Shown in pieces: positions 56,820 through 64,000 of a stretch of DNA of 64,000 nt; position 1 is the stretch's first letter; every line of letters starts with the position of its first letter. The notes beneath the pieces were generated by a model. That model made no database searches and was not told the origin of the DNA. It saw only the letters and a list, made by a program, of their open reading frames with translations. The stretch is from Virgibacillus sp. AGTR (GTDB taxonomy: Bacteria > Bacillota > Bacilli > Bacillales > Amphibacillaceae): assembly GCF_016919725.2 (NCBI RefSeq), contig NZ_JAJERH010000003.1, positions 62,001-126,000 of the forward strand, read 5' to 3'. The position numbers and the translations under genes are program-made.

Positions 56820-57782
56820 TCATTTCGTTACTGTATCTAGTGTTTGTAAATTTTGTCTCATTAATGACAGATAATCCTCTTTATTCGCTACATCCTCTTC
56901 CGTTAACACAGCTAAGTTATGAATGGTTACCGCTTCTGCTCCGATATGTTCTTGTATAATTTTAGATACTCGGTTGGAGGTATTTTGTTCAAAAATTAAA
57001 TAATCAAGTTGATACTCATTTGCTTGTTCAATAATTTTTGTTAACTCCTTTTGGGATGGCTCACTGCTCGATGACAAACCATTAATGGAAATTTGTTCAA
57101 GGCCATAACGATCCTCCCAATACCCATACGCTGCATGAGAAACTAATATATGCTTATTCTCTTTATTAGTTAGTACCTGTTTAAACGCATTGTCCAATTC
57201 ATATAGCTGAGATTCGAGGTTTGCAAAGTTCGTTTCATACAATTTTTGTTTATCTGGATTTAATGTAATGAGTTCATCTTTAATTAATTCGGCTAATTGC
57301 ACCATTCGTAAAGGGTCTAACCAAATGTGAGGATCATGATCACCGTGATCGTGTCCGTCATGTGAGTGATCAGCATGTTTTTCATTATGGCTACTGTGCT
57401 CACCATCCACTTCAGTATGAAATAATGATTCCTGTTCTCCTAGTTCAATAAGGGCTACGTCTTCTGCAGAGAGCGCATCGGCTGCACTTTCAGCAAAACC
57501 CTCCATACCAGCGCCAAGGTAAATAAATGCGTTACTCTTTGCAATTTCCGTAATATCCTTGGAGGTGGGCTCATACGTGTGGGCATCTACTCCAGCAGGA
57601 TAAACGGATTGAATATCAGCCGTATCTCCAGCTATTTGTTCAACAGCAAATTGAATGGGGTAGATTGAAGTATAGATGGTCAAATCCCCATTCTTCTTCG
57701 TAGATGCTTTATTAGAGGAACATCCAGTAAAGATGATTCCTACTATAATAATAGAAATAAGAACGATGTAAGACTTTTTCAC
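56820..57782 (-). CDS. znuA: Zinc-binding lipoprotein ZnuA/AdcA
   Basis: 320 residues, cluster A-I solute-binding protein. Lipobox FTGCSSN; first metal His in AGVDAHTYEPTSKDITEIAK; a His/Asp-rich loop (about 128-152: HNEKHADHSHDGHDHGDHD) typical of zinc receptors; DPHIWLDPLRMVQLAELIKD; SHAAYGYWEDRYGLEQISIN with another metal His; and FEQNTSNRVSKIIQE carrying the last ligand region. First gene of the operon, behind two Zur boxes. Confidence 0.94.
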   Translation of the reverse strand: MKKSYIVLISIIIVGIIFTGCSSNKASTKKNGDLTIYTSIYPIQFAVEQIAGDTADIQSVYPAGVDAHTYEPTSKDITEIAKSNAFIYLGAGMEGFAESAADALSAEDVALIELGEQESLFHTEVDGEHSSHNEKHADHSHDGHDHGDHDPHIWLDPLRMVQLAELIKDELITLNPDKQKLYETNFANLESQLYELDNAFKQVLTNKENKHILVSHAAYGYWEDRYGLEQISINGLSSSSEPSQKELTKIIEQANEYQLDYLIFEQNTSNRVSKIIQEHIGAEAVTIHNLAVLTEEDVANKEDYLSLMRQNLQTLDTVTK

Positions 57783-57818
57783 GTTTTTGTTCCTCCCTGT
57801 TCAAATGTCTTCCATTAT

Positions 57819-57841
57819 ATTACCGTAATCATTACGAAATG
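57819..57841 (-). promoter_or_regulatory. Zur box 1 upstream of znuA
   Basis: The core CGTAATCATTACG is a perfect palindrome around one base and matches the centre of the B. subtilis Zur box TAAATCGTAATNATTACGATTTA; the flanks diverge. Confidence 0.8.
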
Positions 57842-57864
57842 TAAATAGGAATGATTACGATTGA
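57842..57864 (-). promoter_or_regulatory. Zur box 2 upstream of znuA
   Basis: TAAATAGGAATGATTACG-ATTGA matches the 23-base Zur consensus at all but about three positions, with an excellent right half. It directly abuts box 1. Confidence 0.7.
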
Positions 57865-58007
57865 TTTAGCTGATTAGTAGTCCTTTCGAAATAATTTCGA
57901 TATGAATGAATTATAGTAGGAAAAAATCATTTAAAAATGCTAAAATAACTTTATAATAAATGAGTAGAAAGAAAAATTAAATTTTTTAAAATATAGGGGG
58001 CGTGTAA

Positions 58008-58928
58008 GTGGAACAGCTAATGCGCAGCTTCTTCTTATTCTTATCAAAAAATAAATCGTTAACGAAATTAGCCAAAAGGTATGGTTTTAAATTTGGAGCT
58101 GGAAGATTTGTAGCTGGTGAAACCATTGAGCAGGCATCTCGAAAAATAAAGGGAATGAATGCAGCTGGATTTGTAGTAACGGTGGATCATTTAGGTGAAT
58201 TTATTGATAATGAACAAGAAGCTAGAGAGTCTGCTAAGGAATGTGTCCACGCCATAACAGTGTTAGCTAAGGAAGAATTAAATGCTGAACTATCACTGAA
58301 GCTTACTTCAATTGGATTAGATATATCCAGAGAACTTGTCATGCAGAACATGCGAATGATTTTAGATGTGGCTAAACAGCATCAAGTTAACGTTACTATT
58401 GATATGGAGGATTTTGAACGGACTGAACAAACGTTACATATATTTAAAGAGCTTCGAAATGAATATAGTAATATTGGAACTGTACTACAGGCTTATTTAT
58501 ATCGAGTAGAAGCGGATATTGAAGAGTTAAACGCCTTTGATCCATACTTACGACTTGTGAAAGGAGCATATAAGGAGTCACATGAAGTAGCATTTCCAGA
58601 GAAAAAAGATGTTGACGAAAATTATAGGAAGATTATTAAATTAAACTTGCTTCAAGGCAATTATACTGCAATAGCAACCCATGACGAAGCTATTATTAAC
58701 TATGTAAAACAATTAGAGCTAGAGTATCGTATTCCAAAAGAGCGCTTCGAATTCCAAATGCTTTATGGAATTCGGATTGATTTGCAAAAGGAGCTTTTAA
58801 ACGAAGGATATACGATGCGTGTCTATGTCCCTTATGGAAGGGATTGGTATGGTTATAACATGCGACGACTTGCTGAACGTCCAGCGAATGTGATGTTTGT
58901 ATTGAAAGGAATCGTAAATAAGAAATAG
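58008..58928 (+). CDS. fadM: Proline dehydrogenase (FadM/PutB type)
   Basis: 306 residues, flavin-dependent, single-domain enzyme that oxidises proline to pyrroline-5-carboxylate at the membrane. A TIM barrel is indicated by VTVDHLGEFIDNEQEARES, LSLKLTSIGLDIS, VTIDMEDFERTEQTLHIFKE, RLVKGAYKES and FEFQMLYGIR; PYGRDWYGYNMRRLAERPAN is the substrate-binding end. The GTG at 58008 follows GGGGG. It precedes the fad operon, as its homologue does in B. subtilis. Confidence 0.93.
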   Translation: MEQLMRSFFLFLSKNKSLTKLAKRYGFKFGAGRFVAGETIEQASRKIKGMNAAGFVVTVDHLGEFIDNEQEARESAKECVHAITVLAKEELNAELSLKLTSIGLDISRELVMQNMRMILDVAKQHQVNVTIDMEDFERTEQTLHIFKELRNEYSNIGTVLQAYLYRVEADIEELNAFDPYLRLVKGAYKESHEVAFPEKKDVDENYRKIIKLNLLQGNYTAIATHDEAIINYVKQLELEYRIPKERFEFQMLYGIRIDLQKELLNEGYTMRVYVPYGRDWYGYNMRRLAERPANVMFVLKGIVNKK

Positions 58929-59237
58929 GATGGATATTGTCTTCATAATATTTACCTAGCATCATTAATTTACTTATATTAAAGCAGTACGGATACAGTT
59001 GATAAGTTCCAAACAAGTGAACATAACACTTGCTTTATCGATGCATATAACTGGTAGGAAGTACGTATAGTAGCTAAAGGCTTCCATTTAAGAAACCAAA
59101 TAAGGAAATGATGAGGAGAGTAGCAACAACCGTGGTACGTGATAAAAATTTTTATAAATGGATTGCGAAAAATCTGTAAATACTTTATAGTTATAGATAA
59201 GTAGATAGGAAACTATCTTTTATTTTTCGAAGTAAAA

Positions 59238-59255
59238 TGAATGAGTATTCATTCA
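59238..59255 (+). promoter_or_regulatory. FadR operator
   Basis: TGAATGAGTATTCATTCA is a perfect match to the B. subtilis FadR box TGAATGAMTANTCATTCA apart from allowed positions, 22 bases before fadN and just ahead of its binding site. The rest of 58929-59277 shows only a small hairpin (CAAGTG / CACTTG near 59013) and no gene. Confidence 0.9.
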
Positions 59256-59277
59256 AAAGGAGATTGGGGGATAAAGT

Positions 59278-61677
59278 ATGAAGCAATCAATCAGGCGTGC
59301 AGCTGTTTTAGGGTCTGGTGTTATGGGATCTGGAATTGCTGCTCACTTGGCTAATGTTGGAATTCCTACATTAATGCTTGATATTGCACCAAAACAATTA
59401 ACGAAAGATGAAGAACAAAAAGGTCTTACCTTGGATGATCGTGTTGTTCGGAATAGAATTGCAGCACAAAGTAAGCAAGCACTTCTAAAGCAGAAGCCAT
59501 CACCACTTACTACGAGGCAGAGCCTCGACTTAATTGAAATTGGGAATATGGATGATGATATGGAGAGGCTTGCAGAGGTAGACTGGATTATTGAAGTTGT
59601 AGTTGAAAATCTGGACGTTAAGAAGAAAGTATTTGCAAATGTAGATAAATATCGAAAACAAGGTACGATTGTTACTTCGAACACTTCGGGTATATCCATT
59701 GAAGCAATGGCAAGTGATTGTTCAGTAGATTTTCGAAAGCACTTTTTAGGAACACATTTTTTTAATCCACCACGCTATTTAAAGTTATTAGAAGTAATAC
59801 CTACGAAGGATACCGATCCAGAAGTATTAGCATTTATGAAAGCGTTTGGAGAGAATGTGTTAGGTAAAGGAGTAGTGGAAGCAAAGGATACGCCTAATTT
59901 TATCGCTAACCGTATTGGCACCTATGGGTTGTTAGTAACGGTTCGTGAAATGCTAAGAGGAGGCTATAGTGTAGGAGAAGTGGATTCTGTTACAGGGCCA
60001 ATGATTGGGCGACCGAAAAGTGCAACATTTCGAACCCTTGATGTCGTGGGGCTGGATACCTTCATTCATGTAGCGAAAAATGTGTATGACCAAGTTGAAG
60101 GTGAAGAGAAAGAAATATTTGATATACCTAACTTTGTCATGGAAATGAAGGAAAAAGGCTGGCTAGGTGCTAAGTCTGGTCAAGGATTCTTCTTTAAGAA
60201 AAAAGATAAAAGTGGCAGTACAATTTATGAATTAAATCCAGAAACACTAGAATATGAGAATCGCAAAAAACTTAAAACAGCTGCTACTGAAATGGCGAAG
60301 CAGGAAAAAGGGTCTCGTCGGAAATTGAAAACGCTTATATCGAATAAAGGAGATCGTGCAGGTGATCTCGTATGGTCCATTCTGAAGCCGGTTTTCATTT
60401 ATTCTGCAGAGCTTACTGGAGAGATTGCAGATGATATTGTAGCAGTCGATGAGGCTATGAGATGGGGATTCGGATGGGAAATAGGACCATTTGAAACATG
60501 GGATGCAATTGGTTTGCGAAAATCAGTGGAGCGAATGCAAGCTGAAGGCGAACGTATTCCTGAATGGGTATTACAATTATTAGCAGATGGAAATGAAACA
60601 TTCTATAAAACAGATAATGGCAATGTTTATTATTATGACGAAGGTACGTATAAACAACAGAAGTTTAATAAAAAGGAAATTAATCTAAAGCGATTAAAAG
60701 ATGTGAATGGCATCATAAAAAAGAATGTCGGAGCTAGTTTCATAGATCTTGGAGATGGAGTAGCGGGATTAGAGTTCCATTCACAAAGTAATGCTATAGG
60801 CCTTGATATTATCCAAATGGTTAATTATGCACTGGAAGAGGTTAGTAAGAATTATGAAGGACTAGTTATTGGGAATCAAGGGAAAAATTTCTGTGTTGGA
60901 GCTAACTTAGGAATGATGCTGATGGAAGCACAAGACGATAATTTCTTTGAACTGGATATGGTTATTCGTCAATTTCAAAATATGGCAATGGCCATCAAGT
61001 ATGCTGATAAACCAGTAGTAACTGCTCCGTTTAATATGACACTTGGTGGCGGTGCAGAAGTATCTCTACCAGCTGCATCCATACAAGCATCAGCTGAAAC
61101 CTATATGGGGCTAGTTGAGTTTGGAGTTGGGTTAATACCAGGTGGCGGAGGAACAAAGGAGCTATATCTGAAGCAACTTCGAAATATGCCAAAAGGGATT
61201 CATTTCGACTTAACAAAAGTGGCAAATGACGTATTTGAAAAAGTTGCTATGGCTAAAGTATCAACTTCGGCTGCCGAAGCTCGTGATAATGGCTACTTGG
61301 ATCAAAGAGACAAAATTAGTGTTAATCCTGATCATCTTTTATATGATGCGAAGGAAAATGTGTTAGCTCTTGCGAAGTCTGGTTACCGAGCACCAATACG
61401 TGAAAAGATTCCGGTTGTAGGTGATCCTGGCTATGCAGCAATGCTTTTGGGAGTTAAGTCATTACAGCTCAGTGGGTATGCATCAGAACATGATGTTAAG
61501 ATTGCAGAAAAGCTAGCATATGTTTTATCTGGTGGAAGGATCAAAGAAGGAACAAAGATTGATGAGCAGGTCATGCTTGATCTAGAAAGAGAAGCATTTT
61601 TAAGTTTAATCGGAGAGCCCAAAACACAACAACGGATGCAGCACATGCTAGTAAAAGGGAAACCATTACGTAATTAA
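59278..61677 (+). CDS. fadN: FadN: 3-hydroxyacyl-CoA dehydrogenase / enoyl-CoA hydratase
   Basis: 799 residues, fused beta-oxidation enzyme. The N-terminal half is the NAD-dependent dehydrogenase (AVLGSGVMGSGIAAHLANVG, GTHFFNPPRYLKLLEVIP with the catalytic His, ANRIGTYGLL). The C-terminal part (from about 475) is a crotonase-fold hydratase (IGNQGKNFCVGANLGMMLME, FNMTLGGGAEVSLPAA, GLIPGGGGTKEL). The order dehydrogenase-then-hydratase is the Bacillus FadN type, opposite to E. coli FadB. First gene of fadNAE under FadR. Confidence 0.95.
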   Translation: MKQSIRRAAVLGSGVMGSGIAAHLANVGIPTLMLDIAPKQLTKDEEQKGLTLDDRVVRNRIAAQSKQALLKQKPSPLTTRQSLDLIEIGNMDDDMERLAEVDWIIEVVVENLDVKKKVFANVDKYRKQGTIVTSNTSGISIEAMASDCSVDFRKHFLGTHFFNPPRYLKLLEVIPTKDTDPEVLAFMKAFGENVLGKGVVEAKDTPNFIANRIGTYGLLVTVREMLRGGYSVGEVDSVTGPMIGRPKSATFRTLDVVGLDTFIHVAKNVYDQVEGEEKEIFDIPNFVMEMKEKGWLGAKSGQGFFFKKKDKSGSTIYELNPETLEYENRKKLKTAATEMAKQEKGSRRKLKTLISNKGDRAGDLVWSILKPVFIYSAELTGEIADDIVAVDEAMRWGFGWEIGPFETWDAIGLRKSVERMQAEGERIPEWVLQLLADGNETFYKTDNGNVYYYDEGTYKQQKFNKKEINLKRLKDVNGIIKKNVGASFIDLGDGVAGLEFHSQSNAIGLDIIQMVNYALEEVSKNYEGLVIGNQGKNFCVGANLGMMLMEAQDDNFFELDMVIRQFQNMAMAIKYADKPVVTAPFNMTLGGGAEVSLPAASIQASAETYMGLVEFGVGLIPGGGGTKELYLKQLRNMPKGIHFDLTKVANDVFEKVAMAKVSTSAAEARDNGYLDQRDKISVNPDHLLYDAKENVLALAKSGYRAPIREKIPVVGDPGYAAMLLGVKSLQLSGYASEHDVKIAEKLAYVLSGGRIKEGTKIDEQVMLDLEREAFLSLIGEPKTQQRMQHMLVKGKPLRN

Positions 61678-61696
61678 TGAAAAAGGGGGAAACATT

Positions 61697-62872
61697 GTGA
61701 AGGAAGCAGTCATTGTTGCAGGTGCAAGGACCCCTGTAGGAAAAGCAAAAAAAGGATCGCTTGCCAATTCTAGACCGGATGATTTGGCAGCGATAACAAT
61801 AAAGGAAACCTTAAAACGAGCAGGGGATTACGATGGAAATATCGATGATGTCATAATTGGCTGTGCAATGCCTGAAGCAGAACAGGGAATGAATATGGCG
61901 CGTAATATCGCTGGGCTTGCAGGCCTGAAGCATGACGTACCAGGGATTACAATTAATCGCTACTGTTCCTCGGGATTACAAAGTATAGCGTATGCAGCTG
62001 AACGAATTATGGTAGGTGCTAGTGACACGATAATAGCTGGTGGAGCAGAATCAATGAGTCTAATCCCGATGGCTGGCCATGTCATTAAGCCTAATACAAA
62101 GCTTGTTCAGGATGCACCGGGTTACTATATGGGAATGGGCCATACAGCCGAAGAAGTAGCAAATCGTTTCAACATCTCCAGAGAAGATCAGGATGCGTTT
62201 GCTGTTCGTAGTCATGAGCATGCAGGGAAAGCGCTAAAAGAAGGAAAGTTTAAGGATGAAATTGTTCCAGTAGAAGTTATTCACCGTTTTATTAACGCCA
62301 AGCATAAGCCAGAAGAAAAGCAAATAACGTTTTCGATGGATGAAGGTGTGCGTGAAGGAACTTCAATGGATATTCTAAATAAATTGAAGCCAGCTTTTCA
62401 TGTGCAGGGAACCGTTACAGCAGGCAATTCATCACAAATGAGTGATGGTGCAGCATCAGTACTTGTAATGGACCGTGAGAAAGCGGAAGCAGAAGGATTA
62501 AAACCCATTGTTAAATTTCGATCATTTGCAGTAGCTGGAGTAGAGCCGGAAATTATGGGGGTAGGTCCAGTAAAAGCCATTCCTAAAGCATTAAAAATTG
62601 CTGGACTTGAATTATCTGATATTGGTTTATTTGAATTAAATGAAGCATTTGCTTCACAGTCAGTTCGAGTAATTGAAGCATTGGGTTTAGATATCGATAA
62701 AGTGAATGTAAACGGTGGAGCGATTGCTTTAGGGCATCCACTAGGAATGACTGGTACAAAGCTAACGTTAAGTTTAATGCATGAAATGAAGAGACAGCAA
62801 ATACAATATGGAGTTGTAACGATGTGTATAGGTGGCGGAATGGGAGCCGCTGGAGTATTTGAACTAATTTGA
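61697..62872 (+). CDS. fadA: FadA: acetyl-CoA acyltransferase (3-ketoacyl-CoA thiolase)
   Basis: 391 residues. Catalytic Cys90 in NRYCSSGLQS, the His in GGAIALGHPLGMTG and second Cys in TMCIGGGMGAAG are intact; AGGAESMSLIPM and LNEAFASQ are also typical. It releases acetyl-CoA in the last step of beta-oxidation. GTG start, about 19 bases after fadN. Confidence 0.96.
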   Translation: MKEAVIVAGARTPVGKAKKGSLANSRPDDLAAITIKETLKRAGDYDGNIDDVIIGCAMPEAEQGMNMARNIAGLAGLKHDVPGITINRYCSSGLQSIAYAAERIMVGASDTIIAGGAESMSLIPMAGHVIKPNTKLVQDAPGYYMGMGHTAEEVANRFNISREDQDAFAVRSHEHAGKALKEGKFKDEIVPVEVIHRFINAKHKPEEKQITFSMDEGVREGTSMDILNKLKPAFHVQGTVTAGNSSQMSDGAASVLVMDREKAEAEGLKPIVKFRSFAVAGVEPEIMGVGPVKAIPKALKIAGLELSDIGLFELNEAFASQSVRVIEALGLDIDKVNVNGGAIALGHPLGMTGTKLTLSLMHEMKRQQIQYGVVTMCIGGGMGAAGVFELI

Positions 62873-62952
62873 ACTACTCGATGACTAGGAAACGATTAAT
62901 TTAAGATAATCACATCGGTATTTCAGAAAAAATAAAGAAGGGATAGATGAAA

Positions 62953-64000
62953 ATGAGTGAAACGAAGGAGAAGGTGTTTAAAGGTGGCGGTTTTTTAGTA
63001 GAAGATTTATCGAGTGATGATGTAATAACACCGGAAGATTTTACAGAAGAACATAAGATGATTGCAAAAACGACAGAAGAATTCGTATCCGGTGAAGTCC
63101 TTCCGAAATTAGAGAATTTGGAGAATCATGAGTTTGAACATTCCGTAGATTTATTAAAGAAAGCAGGAGAATTAGGATTACTTGGAGCCGATGTTCCGGA
63201 AGAGTATGGCGGGTTAGGATTAGATAAAATTAGTTCGTCGCTAATTACAGAGAAATTTTCACGCGCTGGTGGTTTTTCTGTAACACATGGTGCCCATGTC
63301 GGCATCGGTTCTTTACCAATTGTTTTCTTTGGAAACGAACAACAAAAACAAACCTATTTACCTAAACTGGCAACTGGAGAATTGTTAGCTGCATATGCAT
63401 TGACAGAGCCTAGCTCTGGTTCCGATGCGCTCGGTGCAAAAACAACAGCAAAATTAAATGAAGCCGGAACACACTATATACTAAATGGTGAAAAGCAATG
63501 GATCACCAATTCAGCCTTTGCAGATGTATTTGTTGTATACGCAAAAATTGATGGTGAGCACTTTTCAGCGTTTATTGTGGAAAGGGACTTTCCAGGTGTA
63601 TCTACCGGACCGGAAGAAAAGAAAATGGGGATAAAGAGTTCCTCTACGCGTACATTAATCTTGGAAGATGCTGAAGTTCCAGTAGAAAATTTATTAGGAG
63701 AAAAGGGACGTGGCCATATTATAGCGTTCAATATTTTAAATGTAGGGCGTTATAAGCTAGCTATTGGCGGAGTTGGTGGTTCAAAGAGAGCGCTGGAATT
63801 AGCTGTAAAATATGTGAATGAGCGTAAGCAATTTAATACACCAATCTCCAGCTTCTCTTTAACACAAGAAAAACTAGCTACGATTGCTGCAGAGACGTAT
63901 GCGAATGAAAGCTCTGTTTACCGAACCGTCGGATTGTTCGAACAGCGTATGGGAGCTTTAACACAAGAACAATTAAATGATGGTAGAGAAGTGGCACGAG
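62953..64000 (+). CDS. fadE: FadE: acyl-CoA dehydrogenase (3' end outside window)
   Basis: About 349 codons are visible without a stop, so the gene runs off the right edge (homologues are near 590 residues). It carries out the first, flavin-dependent step of beta-oxidation. Visible: ADVPEEYGGLGLDKISSSLI, YALTEPSSGSDALGAKTTAK for flavin and acyl binding, NGEKQWITNSAFADVFVVYA and LNVGRYKLAIGGVGGSKRA. GAAGGGA precedes ATGs at 62947 and 62953; the second has normal spacing. Confidence 0.94.
   Translation, partial: MSETKEKVFKGGGFLVEDLSSDDVITPEDFTEEHKMIAKTTEEFVSGEVLPKLENLENHEFEHSVDLLKKAGELGLLGADVPEEYGGLGLDKISSSLITEKFSRAGGFSVTHGAHVGIGSLPIVFFGNEQQKQTYLPKLATGELLAAYALTEPSSGSDALGAKTTAKLNEAGTHYILNGEKQWITNSAFADVFVVYAKIDGEHFSAFIVERDFPGVSTGPEEKKMGIKSSSTRTLILEDAEVPVENLLGEKGRGHIIAFNILNVGRYKLAIGGVGGSKRALELAVKYVNERKQFNTPISSFSLTQEKLATIAAETYANESSVYRTVGLFEQRMGALTQEQLNDGREVAR

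Noticed and set aside
57901-57920. TGAATGAATTAT as a FadR site for fadM
   Set aside because: Only one half matches; the right arm TCATTCA is absent.
1-64000. CRISPR arrays, tRNA or rRNA genes, prophage
   Set aside because: No regularly spaced repeats, no cloverleaf other than the tRNA-like part of tmRNA, and no phage structural genes were seen on either strand.

Overview
The window looks like the chromosome of a low-GC, endospore-forming member of the Bacillaceae. Gene order and content (secG-est-rnr-smpB-ssrA, a complete germinant-receptor operon, sporulenol synthase, lia, zur/znu and fad clusters) fit an Oceanobacillus-type genome best. That genus call is an inference from gene content; no search was run. 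The first gene (secG) and the last (fadE) are cut by the window edges.

Layout. 1-4.7 kb holds the conserved translation and RNA-quality block: secG, carboxylesterase, RNase R, smpB and tmRNA, with a decayed ZIP metal-transporter gene lying unannotated between rnr and smpB. 4.7-7.8 kb is debris next to ssrA: a MITE-like repeat, a broken IS256-type transposase, an orphan LytS-like histidine kinase, and a degenerate second copy of the tmRNA 3' end/terminator, so it may be an old ssrA-targeted insertion. 8-10 kb has an ArsR regulator with a palindromic operator and a zinc-free alcohol-dehydrogenase-like gene carrying one frameshift, then a decayed acetyltransferase. 10-13.7 kb is a gerB-gerA-gerC receptor operon. 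14-15.3 kb has an M50-like stub with HQLGH in place of HExxH, and ctaB.

15.5-27.6 kb is the most distinctive locus. A 1022-residue hybrid kinase with two different kinase modules is divergent from a receiver/DNA-binding/BTAD response regulator. Then come a 1790-residue wall-anchored adhesin (five collagen-binding-like repeats, seven SpaA/CnaB repeats, LPQTG), a dedicated sortase, and a LuxR-type regulator whose receiver-like domain lacks the phospho-acceptor aspartate. A plausible reading is a signal-controlled surface adhesin system.

27.7-39 kb has DUF2515 and CBO0543-like membrane genes, sporulenol synthase, a YppG-like protein, a CBS protein, a haemolysin-III protein, a DUF1836 protein, an M42 peptidase, an FNR-like reductase, a GNAT enzyme, and an operon of a lipoprotein plus two Dpp-like permeases without ATPases or a binding protein. 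39.6-43.2 kb is the cell-envelope-stress operon liaIH-liaFSR without liaG. 43.4-53.1 kb has an ArAE-type exporter, a 33-residue zinc-ribbon protein missed by length filters, isocitrate lyase, a CwlO-like hydrolase, a BCCT osmolyte carrier with a SigB-like promoter, a CNNM/CorC membrane protein behind a hairpin leader, a guanidine-I riboswitch with its YkkC/YkkD SMR pair, and a VLRF1/aeRF1-type protein.

54-57.8 kb is one minus-strand run, znuA-znuC-znuB-zur-crcB-crcB, behind two Zur boxes; it links zinc uptake with a two-subunit fluoride channel. 58-64 kb is fadM and the fadN-fadA-fadE beta-oxidation operon behind a perfect FadR operator.

Several dispersed repeats cross the window: a 571-bp element in two ~97% identical copies (20.1 and 53.3 kb), each built of two inverted ~100-nt units; a ~150-bp MITE-like repeat (two complete and two partial copies); and a ~90-bp repeat at 36.0 and 44.9 kb.
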